64,000 nucleotides of DNA from Cinclus cinclus (lineage: Eukaryota > Chordata > Aves > Passeriformes > Cinclidae): positions 59,125,362 through 59,189,361 of the forward strand of contig NC_085047.1 in the NCBI RefSeq assembly GCF_963662255.1, in the 5' to 3' direction. A program made the position numbers and the translations under genes. The notes under the pieces were generated by a model, which saw only the letters and a program-made list of their open reading frames with translations, ran no database searches and was not told where the DNA came from. Positions 12,001-23,400 of the stretch are shown here, in pieces. The stretch's first letter is position 1. Each line of letters opens with the position of its first letter.

Positions 12001-15000
12001 TCTCAGTGGGCTTCTACAAGAAACTGTGATTTAGCTTACAACAGCGTGTGTTTCTCAGACATGTTTCCAATATGGCCAACTTCTATCACAGCAAAGACTT
12101 TGGTTATAACCAAACATTTTGATTTTCCTGCAGCTGAAGACCTTTCCTTAAGCCCACTTCTGATTTAAGTTCTGTGGTATGCAAGAAGGCATCTGCTTAT
12201 TGGCAGAAAGGCCTACAGTGTCATCTAATCAAATAAGTTTTGTTTCTGCACAATAAGAAAATATCCATAGGAGCTCTCTTTCTGAGAGAGGTGGAGGTTC
12301 TGCAGGTCTGTTAGCAGCAAAGATCCTGCGTTTTAATTCAGGTGACTGTGCAGTTTTGATAAATTCTGAAAAGAATACTGTTAGACTTTGTGGTTCTGTA
12401 AAAAGGACACCTTGAGAGTTGAGTCCTCTGCCTCTGTCCTCTACCTCTCTCTGTGCATTTCTTAATGTTGCTTTGTTTCATGTTATTATTGTGCTGTGCA
12501 ATACTTAGTTTACCTTGGCTTGCAGCTTCAATATATTTGATATCTTCTTGGTATAATAAATTTCACATAAATTACCATAAATAAACATGTTTTTCTTGCC
12601 TGTCACTATTTATCTTTTGATGAACTAATAAGATATGTCACAATTCTAGGCCATTGGCACTAAAAAATAGCCCAAGAAATAGATGATAATTTTCTGCCAA
12701 GCTAAAATGACTTCAGGATTTTTGTCATTCCTTTCTCAGTTGTAATCAGATTGTTTTATGGTAGCATTTCCTTTCCATCACTGTTGCTCAATGTTTTTGT
12801 TCTTTTTGAAACCTCAGCAGCAACTTTTAAAATAATCACCCAAAAGATTTGTACCTTAGAGAAGAAAGGCTGTTAGCAAAATGCCAGTGAAATTCAGAAA
12901 CATAGCAAAATACAGACTTAACACCTAAAATAGTGTAGCCCATTTTAATTATTGTGTACTTTTTTTTTTGTAAAACAGGCAAAATGATTTACCAATCTGT
13001 ATCTTTTCCAATTGTATTTAAGTCAAATTGTTTAGGCAGATAGATTTTTAGTTAGTAATCAGGTTTAGCAATTAATGCAAATGTCTTGCTTGGCCACTAT
13101 GAGCATAAAGAAATATTTATGGTGTGCTTATGCAGATACTTGCTGCATGCTTCCCTTGTAGCAAGTTCACACTGTGTTTGTATGCATATATGTGTGTGTG
13201 CAGATTGACATACATGTGTATCATATGAATATATATCTTGGATGATAGAGAAGACAACACATCTAGAGTAAACCTCAGGCATAGGACTGCCTTTCAAGAG
13301 ACGTAAAATGGCTTAAGATTATTATGCAGATACTAATTAGAGAGTGCTGAGACAAATGATCTGATTTCATGTCTCAGAGCTGCTGCTCCTCGTGTTTGGC
13401 AGTTAACTTCATTGATTAGATGCAGTTCACACATTTTGAGCTTATTCTTCAAAGCCACTTAGTAGCTAGTAGCTTTTAGTTTTACAAAACAAGTACAGAA
13501 CACGGAAGTAGCTTCAAGGTAATACATGGGTGTACTAGCACAGGCTAGCAGCTTCAGCCACTGCTTTCAAAATTGCAGCTATTGAATTGTTCTTAATCCT
13601 TCAAACTCAGGTAAGTTTCTTAATGAATTAAAGAACTGGCTTGGTATCTATTCTGATACTTTTGGTGCTTTCCTAATGGACAGTGTCAGTTATCTCTCCC
13701 TCATAGCTGTTCCACATGCACTGCTGGTCTCTATAGACTTTCCTGGGTTGAGCTGTACCTATCTTACATTTTGATTTTATTATAAGTTTATTTAACTGTA
13801 GGTAGTTTTCTCTTATTTTTTAAAGAACCTAGTGGATGCCCTCATCCTGTTGCTATTTCTGTCGCAGACAGTAGTGACTTTTCTCTCAAGGTCCCAGGGG
13901 AATTGCTGAGGGGAAAAAAAATAATTATCACTGATAACTCTTAGGAGACTTGGTATGAGCCTTGGTACTGCCATTCTGAGCCTTGCACTTTAGGCTTGGT
14001 TGTTGGTATTTGCTGTGTCAGCACCAAGTTCTCCAGAAGTTTGAAAGAAAGAAGCAATCACTCTAGTTGGTGCTTCACCTTCAACCAGCCCCATTTCCAT
14101 GAACAACTTCCTTGGGATTTCTTCCTTGGGATTTTCTCCGTGTGAAAAAGAAGCTCAAGATTGACTTCTGGTGTCAGTCGCATCAAATTTTGTCATGGTT
14201 ATGATGGCCGTTGTGATGAGATCTGCATGGGAGCGGCCTTGGCAAGAATTTGGATTGCAGTAGCAGCATTTCTGGGTATTGCAACTTCTTCCTTGGGAGG
14301 AAAGGAAAGCTGCAGATGGAAATCTTGTTTCTTTTATTAACAAGCCATATGAGAGCTGGAGAAAAGATTGCCTGCTGCAGGGATTGGTAGCTGGAGGATG
14401 CTCAGGGAAGCACCTATGTACTCTTAAGCCTGATACCAGCAGGGTTACTGGGCCTGCTCTCACTGGAGCAGTCTTTGGAGCTCAGCTAGAGGCCTTTCCC
14501 AAAGGACTGTGCTGAGTGGGATAAGAAAAATCCTCTACATATCTTCTTGCACTTGTCTCTGCTGCTGCACTAAAAAAGGGGGAATGCAGCTCCCTTTGTG
14601 GTTGGACTATGGCCAGCAGCACCATCTGCACCCACATTGTCCCATAGCTTCAGCACCACCTAAGTCCTGCTTTGGTAAGCTTTTTTGTTGCAACTGTGGT
14701 AGCCAGAGAATGGTTTTAAATTGAAGTTTTGAGTATGCTGAATTGGACTGGTCAGTGGCCAAATGTTGACATGTAGACTTTCACAAAGCTGTGAAAAATA
14801 AATCCTATGTGAGTGGAAGGACTGTAGAGTGGAGGGCATTCCATTGATTGGAATGATGTATGGTTGATGTATGGCAGGCAACCCTTACAGTGTACTGGAG
14901 GTCCAGTCTCCAGAAAGAAGAGCAGGAAATACTGTGCATGGACATGAAAGTACATGGACGTGAAAGTACAAATGTTGACAGTAAATTGCTTTCCATCTAA

Positions 15001-16693
15001 AGTGATTTCAGCAGGGGTAGAAACAAGCTAGGAGGTGGAGATAGTTATTTTTTTTTTTTATTTTTGAAAAAACACAAGGGAGAACTTAAGACTAAAAAGG
15101 GGGAGGCAGACTAAACATTGAAGAGAAGCAGGAAGACTGGAGAGAACTCTGCATGACAAAATAGAAGGAAAGAAAGATTGCCAGAGACAGCGTGATACAG
15201 TGGCATGGAAAAAGCTATGGCAGGATCTCAAAGCAGTTGTCCTTACCTTCCTCTCTCCCTTCCATGGTAACCATTTATGTTTTCCAGGGGCTTTGTTTTG
15301 TTTTGTTTTAATTTGTGTGTTTGGAGTTTCCATGTTTAAGTCACAAGTGTGCACTGCAGTAGCTGTGTACTCCAGCAATACAGAGCTTAATCCTCTAATG
15401 TTGTCCCCACAGCTCTACATCTATTGACAGCAATGTGGTACCCAAGTCTCTTAGCCTGCAACTGATGGAATCACTCCTAACTTAAAATTATATTCTGGAA
15501 GCAGGTTCTGATCAGTTATTTTACCATAAGGTGTGTATGAGGCAGACAGAGAATTCTGTGTCCTGGGAGTGTGGCAAGGTTGTGCCCTGACATTGCTACC
15601 ATGTGGATACTTTTGAACATAATTAAATGGATATGTGGATGTCAGGACAACTAAGGCGTGACTTGTGAATTATTTAGGCTTGTGATTTATTAATTACTTT
15701 GTGTAATTTTTGAAACTGATGGCAGCTGTCTAGGGGGTGTGCTTTTGATGTTGGTCAATGCTTGAGATAGAGATCTTGAGTGTAATTCCCAGGTTTCCTG
15801 ATGAACCACTGAATATCTCAAAGGCAGGCTGTTCAGCTGGGCAATGGCAATATTATTCATGCAGGGTACCTTTGCTGTGGGAACCATCTTGCCGAGTTCA
15901 GGGGTCAGGTTCAGTTCTTGTTTTATTAGGAGAAATTCTGCTACCTCTTTTGGAAATGTTGGATAAATTAAATGTTTATGAGGCCAATTTTTTTTTTTTT
16001 GTAGTAGTAAATCTGTAATTATTATTTCAAAATTCAGCATGGAAGAATTCTGACCCAATAATCATCTCTAATCTTAGCAGGACTTTACAGACTCCAACCC
16101 AGGTTCCAGTGGTTGTTTCTCCTGGAAATCAGCAGCTGCATACTGTAACACTCCAGACAGTGCCTCTTACTACAGTGATAGCCAGCACAGATCCAGCCTC
16201 AGTAACAGCACCACAGAAATTCATTTTACAAGCCATTCCTACTTCCCAGCCCATGACGGTTCTTAAAGAAAACATCATGCTACAGTCTCAGAAGCCAGTC
16301 TCGCCTCCTTCCTCGATTGTGCTGAGCCCAGCACAAGTTCAGCAGGTGCTCACCAGCAGCGTGCAGACAATTTGCAATGGAACAGTCAACGTGGCTTCAT
16401 CTCCATCGTTCAGTGCCACCACCCCTGTGGTGACATTCTCGCCCAGCAGCTCACAGGTGGTGTCTCAGCCATCGGGCACAGTGATCACTTCTGTCATTAA
16501 AGCACCAGACACAAAGCAGGTTGGCCTACAGGAAGAGGATAAGGAGGAGAGTGACAAATTAGAAGATGCTGAGCAGTCAGAGCAGAGATTCCAACAGCAA
16601 CCCTTTGTGATGGTAGTGTCCAGTTCGAGTAATTTCCCATCTAATGTGCAAGTGAAGCAAGAAAATGAGCCATTGGAGCCCAGTTTGTATTGA
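2985..16693 (+). CDS. ELF1: ELF1, ETS-family transcription factor (3' part: last four coding exons)
   Basis: Spliced from 2985-3068, 6086-6278, 7335-7802 and 16081-16693. All introns are GT-AG and the phases agree, giving 451 residues plus a TGA stop. The order is a basic Pro/Ser stretch ([18 protein letters not shown]), a complete winged-helix ETS domain (starts [16 protein letters not shown], recognition helix MGRALRYYYQRG, ends LVYQF), then a long Ser/Thr/Gln/Val-rich tail with motifs typical of ELF1 ([44 protein letters not shown]). The tail separates it from ELF2 and ELF4. The family binds GGAA cores in lymphoid, myeloid and endothelial promoters and acts in the nucleus. Human ELF1 is 619 aa, so about 160 N-terminal residues (acidic activation region) must lie upstream of the window; I found no such exon in 1-2984. 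The first exon begins inside a Gly codon. No frameshift or premature stop was seen. Confidence 0.96.
3848..3874. repeat. Perfect inverted repeat (10-nt arms, 7-nt loop)
   Basis: Arms ACTGGCTAGG (3848-3857) and CCTAGCCAGT (3865-3874) are exact reverse complements around GCAGCAG. A stable hairpin is possible, but no known RNA family was recognised. Confidence 0.85.
4525..4552. repeat. Tandem duplication, 2 x 14 bp
   Basis: The unit AATTTTTAACTCAG occurs twice without a gap inside the ELF1 intron. Confidence 0.9.
6086..6278 (+). CDS. ELF1: ELF1 coding exon b (most of ETS domain)
   Basis: 193 nt between a TTCTAG acceptor and a GTATGT donor. It encodes ETS helix 1 ([10 protein letters not shown]), the conserved Trp-containing segments ([19 protein letters not shown]) and the start of recognition helix 3 ([10 protein letters not shown]). 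The exon ends after two bases of the first invariant DNA-contacting Arg codon. Confidence 0.96.
7335..7802 (+). CDS. ELF1: ELF1 coding exon c (end of ETS domain plus Ser/Thr-rich region)
   Basis: 468 nt between an AAACAG acceptor and a GTAAGA donor. The first base completes the Arg codon of helix 3, followed by [20 protein letters not shown] (end of the ETS wing) and [13 protein letters not shown]. The rest is low complexity Ser/Thr/Gln and contains [10 protein letters not shown]. An ATG-initiated frame at 7402 is only the internal part of this exon, not a separate gene. Confidence 0.96.
7803..16080 (+). other. ELF1: ELF1 last intron (about 8.3 kb)
   Basis: Non-coding; no splice-bounded homologous exon, RNA gene or clear transposon was recognised. 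Open frames at 9236-9624, 11872-12168, 14155-14515 and 15690-16058 are short and lack coding character. Confidence 0.6.
16081..16693 (+). CDS. ELF1: ELF1 terminal coding exon
   Basis: 613 nt after a TTAGCAG acceptor (two AGs three bases apart). It encodes the C-terminal activation region ([42 protein letters not shown]), an acidic [15 protein letters not shown] patch, then [11 protein letters not shown] and a C-terminus ending EPLEPSLY before TGA at 16691-16693. Confidence 0.95.
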
Positions 16694-16886
16694 TAATTAA
16701 ATAATTAAAAAAAGACCCTGTGGATGATTATTTTCATAAATGTGATGGGACCTTTTCAGTTATGTATATATGATTTGATTCTGGAGCATGATGTTGCAAA
16801 ACTACTCAATTTCTGCAGTTAATTCTTAGAATTCATGCTTTAGGATGGATTTTGATTTTATGGTAATTATTAAATGTTGTCATACA

Positions 16887-16892
16887 AATAAA
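16887..16892 (+). terminator. ELF1: ELF1 proximal poly(A) signal AATAAA
   Basis: Canonical hexamer about 195 nt after the stop codon. Use of this site would give a short 3'UTR isoform. Confidence 0.5.
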
Positions 16893-17742
16893 ATTATATA
16901 TTACTCATTTTTCAAAGTACAGGCATGAAGGAACATGCTTTTTATGCTACAAAAACTTTCTCCTGAGGTTTTTTGGCCAAAGTTTTGAACTTCACTCTTA
17001 CTTTGTTATCTGTCTGTTGCCCATTTACATTGCAGTAATGTTATTGTTAACCTTTTCTGTTTAATCTGTATGTGTATCACCTTTGGAAGCAGCACTTAAT
17101 TTTAGTACGACAGTTTCATTCCATGTGTTTGAATTTTTATGATTGAGTATCTGTTTCATATCAGTGAATGACATCAGTTTTAGACTTTGGTAACCAGGTA
17201 TCCTCTTGCATTTTTTGCAACACAAGCTCTTGTGTGTGCAAAGTTGAATATACACTCCTATTGAGAGTACTCGAAAAATGTATTCCAGTCATGGACAATG
17301 CCATGTCTATATTTTATATGAAAACATCAGATATATTTAATTACAGAAGCTAACGGCATCACTACAGGTGCAAATGTTTTATGCCATTTTGCAACTATGA
17401 AGCTTAACATTCTTGCTTTCTACTTCAGATTATTTTGTAAGGGGGGAGGGAATTAAATATATACAATTTATGCAGGTTTTTGGAGATTTAAACTGCTAAG
17501 AGTTCTTGGTTTTGATTGTAAATACTGTATATTCAATGTTGCAGGGAAGTTTTTTCAGCTAATTTTTCCATTCAAATTTTTGATAGATGCAAATAAGATC
17601 AATAAGATTGTTATGTTTAGAGGTCTAATGTTATATGTATTCATATTACTGAGTGACTTTGTATTTAAAGACAAATTTTTAAATGATGGAGCCCATTGAA
17701 CCCTGGGTCCTTCTTTTGTATTTTTAATTGGTTTATTATGAA

Positions 17743-17748
17743 AATAAA
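17743..17748 (+). terminator. ELF1: ELF1 distal poly(A) signal AATAAA
   Basis: Canonical hexamer followed by a T-rich stretch within 30 nt. It is the last such signal before the ATT microsatellite, so it is the likely main 3' end. Confidence 0.6.
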
Positions 17749-17787
17749 TCAAATGGAAAAACATTTTTCTGTATTTACTCTGAAATG

Positions 17788-17789
<2 letters not shown>

Positions 17790-17846
<57 letters not shown>
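17790..17846. repeat. (ATT)n microsatellite
   Basis: Uninterrupted trinucleotide run of about 19 copies, starting about 42 nt past the distal ELF1 poly(A) signal. It is likely length-polymorphic. Confidence 0.97.
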
Positions 17847-17848
<2 letters not shown>

Positions 17849-17849
17849 T

Positions 17850-19655
17850 TTACAATCATCATAAATAACTAAAATAGAGTGAGAAGCAGCCAATGTGGTT
17901 AGTCAGTGTGGGTCTGTGGTGGAACATGAGCAATTCACAAATCACTTCTGAACAGATTTGAACACAGTCAATGTGCTGTTGGTATCCTTGTAGCAGTAAC
18001 ATTTATTTTTGTAGCTGAACTGAAGTTTGAGATAAATCCAGGAAGTGGACCTAAACTTCTCCTTTTCCATCACTTCCACTACATTAAATGATAAATAACA
18101 TAAAATTTTGGTTTTAATTCACAAAGGTTGTAGCTTGTATGATACAACTGACAGCCTGAGCTAACAGGGCTTCAAAAACTTGTATGTTGCAGTGTTTAAA
18201 CAGAGGATAAGTTAATAATAAATATGTCCAGTATTATGATTCAGTATAAAATGAAAGGGATTATGACTTTCTATGATTGAATTAATGTTGGAGTTTTATT
18301 GAATGGTTGGTAAGGTTAAATATAACTTTTAGCACTAGTACTAGAAAAACTAATAGGATCAGAACCGTGGCAGAGAGAGTATGGTCTTGCTGCTTGACAG
18401 AAGAGACTCTCCAAACTAGTGAACAAGCAGTTCTCTGCCACAGATGCCATGTTGGTTCAATGTTTGTTCCCTCTGACTCTCTGCAGTGAGGCTTCAACCT
18501 GCAAACCCAGTGCCTCACCCCATTTACAGGAACGCTGGTCATACCCACACTGGTGGCTGTTTATCTGGAAGTACTCCCTGCAGCTGGGGAGTGCTGGCAA
18601 TATTTTCAGGAATGTGGATAAGCATTGTGGAAGTGCATCTGGTAACAGTCTTCATCCCAAGCACTGTTAGATTGACAGAAGCACTGGAGAGGGAAGCTAG
18701 TTTTTTAAATCAAACTATTACATGGAGATGTTTTCCTATACTACAAGTAGTTCATAATTCTAGGAAACCTGAAGTGATAATGCTTGACTGACATTAGTGT
18801 TTTTAGATACAGGGAAGTTGCATTGGTGTTTGCTGGGAATGTGGGAGGAAAAAAAATGCACCATATGGTCACAGCTTCATCAACAAAACTTCATGCCATA
18901 GATGCAGCTACTACACAGGGAAAATGATTTGTCAGTTTAGTTTATGTCAGTTGGAGAAATGGAGAAAATCTCCAGCAGCAGTAACATGTCTCCAGCAGCA
19001 GACTGTTGTGTAACAGACAGTAAGTGGAAATCACTCCTTCCCCATGTCCCTTGGGCTCCGGTGTGCCAGCTGGGTGGATCTATACTTCGTACTCTCTTTG
19101 GTATGGCAAAGGAAGGGAGAAGCTGGAGTAAATCATAAAATGGGAGCTCGCATTGGGAGTTTCAGCAATCCTTCCCCTTTGTGCCTGTGGCAGCAGCCAA
19201 ACAAAACACGACAGCTAAAATCCCAGCCCCTTCTGAGTCAGAAAATAAAAATTGAGACCACAGTTCTTTTCCACACGTATGTGAAGCCGCAGAGGAGGAA
19301 AAGGCACTTCTTTATTTCTGAGGCATTTCACAGAAGGAAATGCCATCCTCCTCCTCTGGAGGCCTCAGGCTGCCTTTGGGAAGCCCTGTCCACCACTCTG
19401 TTGTCCTGAACATGGGCTGGGTACCTGGTGCACAGCACCAGCTCACACACTGAGAGGTATTTCTGGTTTTTATTCTTATTTGCACAAAGCAGGGAGCTAG
19501 GTGGTAACCCACAGAAGGCTGGTTCTCTGATAACTAAAACTTCACACTGGTTATAAATTTTAACAAACAAAGGCATCAGCCTTCATTGGTTACAAATTAT
19601 ATAACTTTTTCATTAATTAGCTCTAACTCCTATTGCAAATGGTATCATAAACTGC
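17850..19655. other. ELF1-SUGT1 intergenic region, no gene seen
   Basis: AT-rich sequence between the ELF1 3' end and the CR1 fragment before the SUGT1 promoter. Open frames of up to about 120 codons (such as 19044-19409) have no recognisable domain or splice context. Confidence 0.5.
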
Positions 19656-19661
19656 ACCGGG

Positions 19662-19858
19662 GGGATTTAGGTTAGACATTAGGAAGAACTAAGGCAAGTA
19701 GATATTGGAATGGACTGCCCGGGGAGGTGGTAGAGTCACCGTGCCTGGAAGTGTTTACGGAAATACTGGACTTGGCCTGGCTCACATGGAGGTGTTCTGC
19801 CAGGGGCTGGACTCGATGATCTCCGAGTCAATTTCCAACCAAACCGATGCTGCGATCC
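19662..19858 (+). mobile_element. CR1 LINE fragment (3' end)
   Basis: Degraded 3'-terminal CR1 sequence: a 'TTAGACATTAGGAAGAA' type segment, then TGGACTGCCCGGGGAGGTGG, a 'CCTGGAAGTGTTTACG' segment and GGGCTGGACTCGATGATCTC. It is 5'-truncated as usual for avian CR1 and ends about 520 bp before the SUGT1 start codon. Confidence 0.85.
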
Positions 19859-20382
19859 CTCGCTTCTCACGCCTGCGGGCGCAGTTCTTCCCTCCCTCTG
19901 GGAAGGAGCCTGGGCTCCGCTTCGAGGAGGTGGCAGTGGGTCCCACTGCCGCAAGGACCTTTCCCCCAGTTACCGCCCAGCCCTGCTGACTTCACTCCTG
20001 GCGGATCCCTTCCAGACAGCCAATTCCTCTGCTGACTGTCTTCCCTTTTCCTTTAAAACGAAAGTTCAGCCACGCGTACGATGCTAACAACGCAACTGCG
20101 CAACTGCTTAATCCTCTCTGGTCCAGCTACAGCCGCCTGTTCACAACCGACCGAAGACCTGCAGAATTTCAGCAAATCCCTACCCGCTGAAAGCCCCAGG
20201 GGCCGAGCCCTGCCGCGGCAGGGAGGAAGGGGCCGGGCCCAGCGGGGCAGGAAGGGGCGGGCGGGGCCTGCGCGGCCGCTCCCCCGCCGCTCCCGGCAGC
20301 CCTCGCGCGGCGCGGCCTGGCGGGGTGCGTGCGGCGCGGGCGCCTCGGCGGCTCCAGAAGTTTCCCGGGGGCGAGGGCCGGC

Positions 20383-20426
20383 ATGGAGGAGGGGGCGGGA
20401 GCGGCATCGGGAGCGGCATCGCCGCG
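20383..20426 (+). CDS. SUGT1: SUGT1 exon 1 (start)
   Basis: Starts at ATG in a strong context (GCCGGC before ATGGAG). It encodes a short Ala/Gly/Glu N-terminus ([14 protein letters not shown]) and ends after two bases of an Arg codon at a GTGAGC donor. This N-terminus is poorly conserved in the family; the start is chosen because the frame continues into FSDADVD of exon 2. Confidence 0.85.
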
Positions 20427-23400
20427 GTGAGCGCCCTCCCCGGCCCTACCTTCCCCGTGGCACCGCCGCCCGCCCGCTGACGGCGTTGTGTTTCCTCGGC
20501 AGGTTCTCGGACGCGGACGTCGACCGGGACCCGGGGGCGGCGGCGCAGGTGAGGGCAGGGCCGGGCCGGGCCGGGCCGGGGGCGGGCGGGGATCCCCCGG
20601 GAGCCTGGTTCAGGTGAGGTCGGGCTGCAGGGGAGCTCGGCGCAGACCTGGCACAGTACTCGTGCTGCCTGTGTGGCAAAGAAGGGGTGGGGGGAAGCAA
20701 AACAAACCAACTTTCTCTTCCGTGTCGGTAGATGATAGTTCACATAATTAAATCGGTCAAGATTAGTGGGTATAAAACCCCCAGGCTTATTGAAGAGAGG
20801 TATTCCAGCTTAGTTTTTATTCTGCCCTGGTCTATTTTTTTCCCTCTCCCTATATTTTGTGGGAGATCTTCCTTTAATCTCCACAGAAAATAATTTTTAT
20901 GTAATGAGAAGGGTCACTCACTGAAGTACCCTGCCCACGGACATGGTTGAGTCCCCATCACTGGAGGCTGTCCAGGTACGAATGGGCAGGTTGCTAGATA
21001 CTCTCATCTAGGCAAGCTTTCCCGGGAAAGGCTAGATGAGGTGATCCTTTGAGGTCCCTTCCAACCTGGCCTGTTCTATGACTATCAGTTAGTATATTTT
21101 AATGTGTTTTCCAAGGTTATTTTTACTTAAAACAGACGGTTGATGAGAAGACAGAACTGGAGGGCGGATAAGTATTTCTATTTAACTACTTGGAAGGGGA
21201 GAGGATGTAAATGGTTAGTACTGCTTGAAGAGAGTGGGTGGTACAACCATTAAATGATACTAAGTTATCTTTCCACCAAGAAATTGGTGAAGCTAAATTT
21301 TTCAGTTCTTTGGGGTTTAGGCTGTGACTTGTAGAAGTTTTTCAAAAGATAAATGACATTAAAAACCTGTTGGGAATAGTCAAATCTATATGGCATAATA
21401 AAACTAATTCAAGATCTAATAAAAAAAAGTAAGTTTCACATTTTGTTTAAAAAAAAAAACAAACCACCAGCAAACAAACCAAAAATTCCTGACACCCAAA
21501 GGTCTTCAGAAGTATTAAGGAATACTCTCAGAATGTGCTTTTGTATTTTTTCCTGGATTAACATAGTTTGATTTCCTTTTTTAGCTTATGTTTCAGTTCT
21601 TTGTGCATTCAGTGCTTCAGAACATTATGTAACACATTCTATAGGCATTATTTAATACCTGACACAGTAATACTGGTCTCAGTTGTTAGGCCTTGTTTTC
21701 AGATTCATGGATTGAGTAGGCAGACTGTGCTTGGTGGTCTCTGAACTGGTAAATCTCACAGCTCTGAGCTGCTTTTTCCTGACTTAGGTGTCCAGGATCT
21801 ACACCTTGCTTGCATGGTCTTATGTGTGGTCTCTATGTTCATGTGCTTAAAATTTCTAATCTAGGGGACAATTCTGTAGAAATGGTGCTGTGTAATGTTT
21901 TCATACCTGGCTAGGCTTCTGTCCAGTTGGCCTGGCATTTCTGCACTGTGTCCTTGGGATTTTTCATTGCTTGAATTCCTGGAGATTCTGCTTTGGCTTT
22001 CTGCACCTGGATCTGATGCAGTTGAAAGATCATCCCCCATCTTTTAATACTGTCTGAATGATAAACCTGTGAGCTCATGAATGACTTCTCATTTTAAGTT
22101 GAAAATGTAGGCTACTATATGGAGACAGAGGGCACCTTTAATTCATGCAAACTCTTTATCAAATTTACAGTCTGTTAGAAACAGATCTGCTCTTTGGTCA
22201 CACGGTAAGGGCCTTTAGAGTCAAAATATGCAGAAAGCACATACTTGAGTGTGAGGACAAAGTCTAAGTTTGTTCTAAGTAACTGTTGCTGATATTCGCA
22301 ATCTGGAGCTCCCAGCACTACCCCAGCATTATTTGGCTTTTCACATAGCTTACAGGAGTTACTTGCTCCATGTGTGTGCCTGAATGAGGTGTGGTGACTT
22401 CGTAGTAAAAAGCACACAAAGAAACAAATTTCACACTGTTGAAAATGCTTGGCTTTGGTTGGCTTTGCTTTGTTTTCCTTTCCTGAGGTGAGGGTTAGTT
22501 TTGTAGGAGGATCTTTTCTATGTTGCTGACTCTTATTGGTGCATCTGTCATCAACAAAAAATCACAGGAAGTAATGTTTGGGGAGAGAAGTGTTCTGTCA
22601 ATGCAGTGCCTCTGCAGCTGGATGTGCCTGTGATGTTCAGTGTCAGAGTCAGACCCTGCTTGGTTTTGAATGTCAGAAGTACTTCACCTCTCAGCATAAT
22701 ATGAACCAGTTTTAATGGGTGCATTGCCTCACATCCCTGTCATGTGGAATACCTGTAGCCATGAGTATTTCCGTAATGACAGCTGCTCTTAAATGACTTT
22801 AAATTTCAGGAAGGGGTCGGTACAATTAGATCAAGTTACTGCTGTCTACTGCCAGCCCCTTTCTTTGGAGACCCCCAAGGATTTAGATTTATGTGCTGTA
22901 CCTTTATAGAGGTGTGTATGTGTCTTACATAGTAAGAACTTGTGCAACTGCTAGAAGAAGCTGTTCTGGCCCCCTAAGTCGTAGGTGGCATAAACACTTT
23001 ATGTGACATCTGTTAGAAAAAGACACTGGTCTGAATTAGAGCTAAGGCAAGTCCTCCTTCCCTTCTTTTTTCTCTGTCTTGGTGGGACAGAGTTTTGGCA
23101 ACTGTGCTGTGCAAATATTTCTGCAGGTTTAAAGCTTTTATCTTAGCTGCATTCATGCTTGCTGGATTCCAGGTGGAAGTCTGAGTAGAAGTCAGCTTAG
23201 CAAACAGAGTTACTGTACTGTAGCAATGTACTGTAGTCACTTCTGGAAGACTGACTGGCTTCTAGCAAAGGGAGGAACTTCTCTCACCAATAAGGAGAGA
23301 ACTTGGAGATGGTATTTCCAGGTGTGTGCTTCAAGTCACAGTGATTTTATTCTTTATGCGAAGTCATGAACTTTTCTCAGAGGGAGCAATGTATTATTAT

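Larger units (their letters stand above)
16694..17770 (+). other. ELF1: ELF1 3' untranslated region
   Basis: AT-rich sequence after the ELF1 stop with no further exon. It contains a proximal AATAAA (16887-16892) and a distal AATAAA (17743-17748). The roughly 1.07 kb length to the distal signal is my estimate; the cleavage point was not observed directly. Confidence 0.7.
20150..20660 (+). promoter_or_regulatory. SUGT1: SUGT1 CpG-island promoter region
   Basis: Abrupt switch from AT-rich DNA to a GC- and CpG-dense block with several GGGCGG/GGCGGG (GC-box, Sp1-type) motifs upstream of the ATG at 20383. The block covers exons 1 and 2 and ends about 100 bp into intron 2. No TATA box was seen, consistent with a housekeeping promoter. 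The exact transcription start is unknown. Confidence 0.8.

Noticed and set aside
20081..20743. Long overlapping open frames (178 and 187 codons on opposite strands) in the GC-rich block
   Set aside because: They are low-complexity Arg/Pro/Gly/Ala translations of a CpG island, where stop codons are rare. The true SUGT1 exons 1-2 lie here in a spliced frame.
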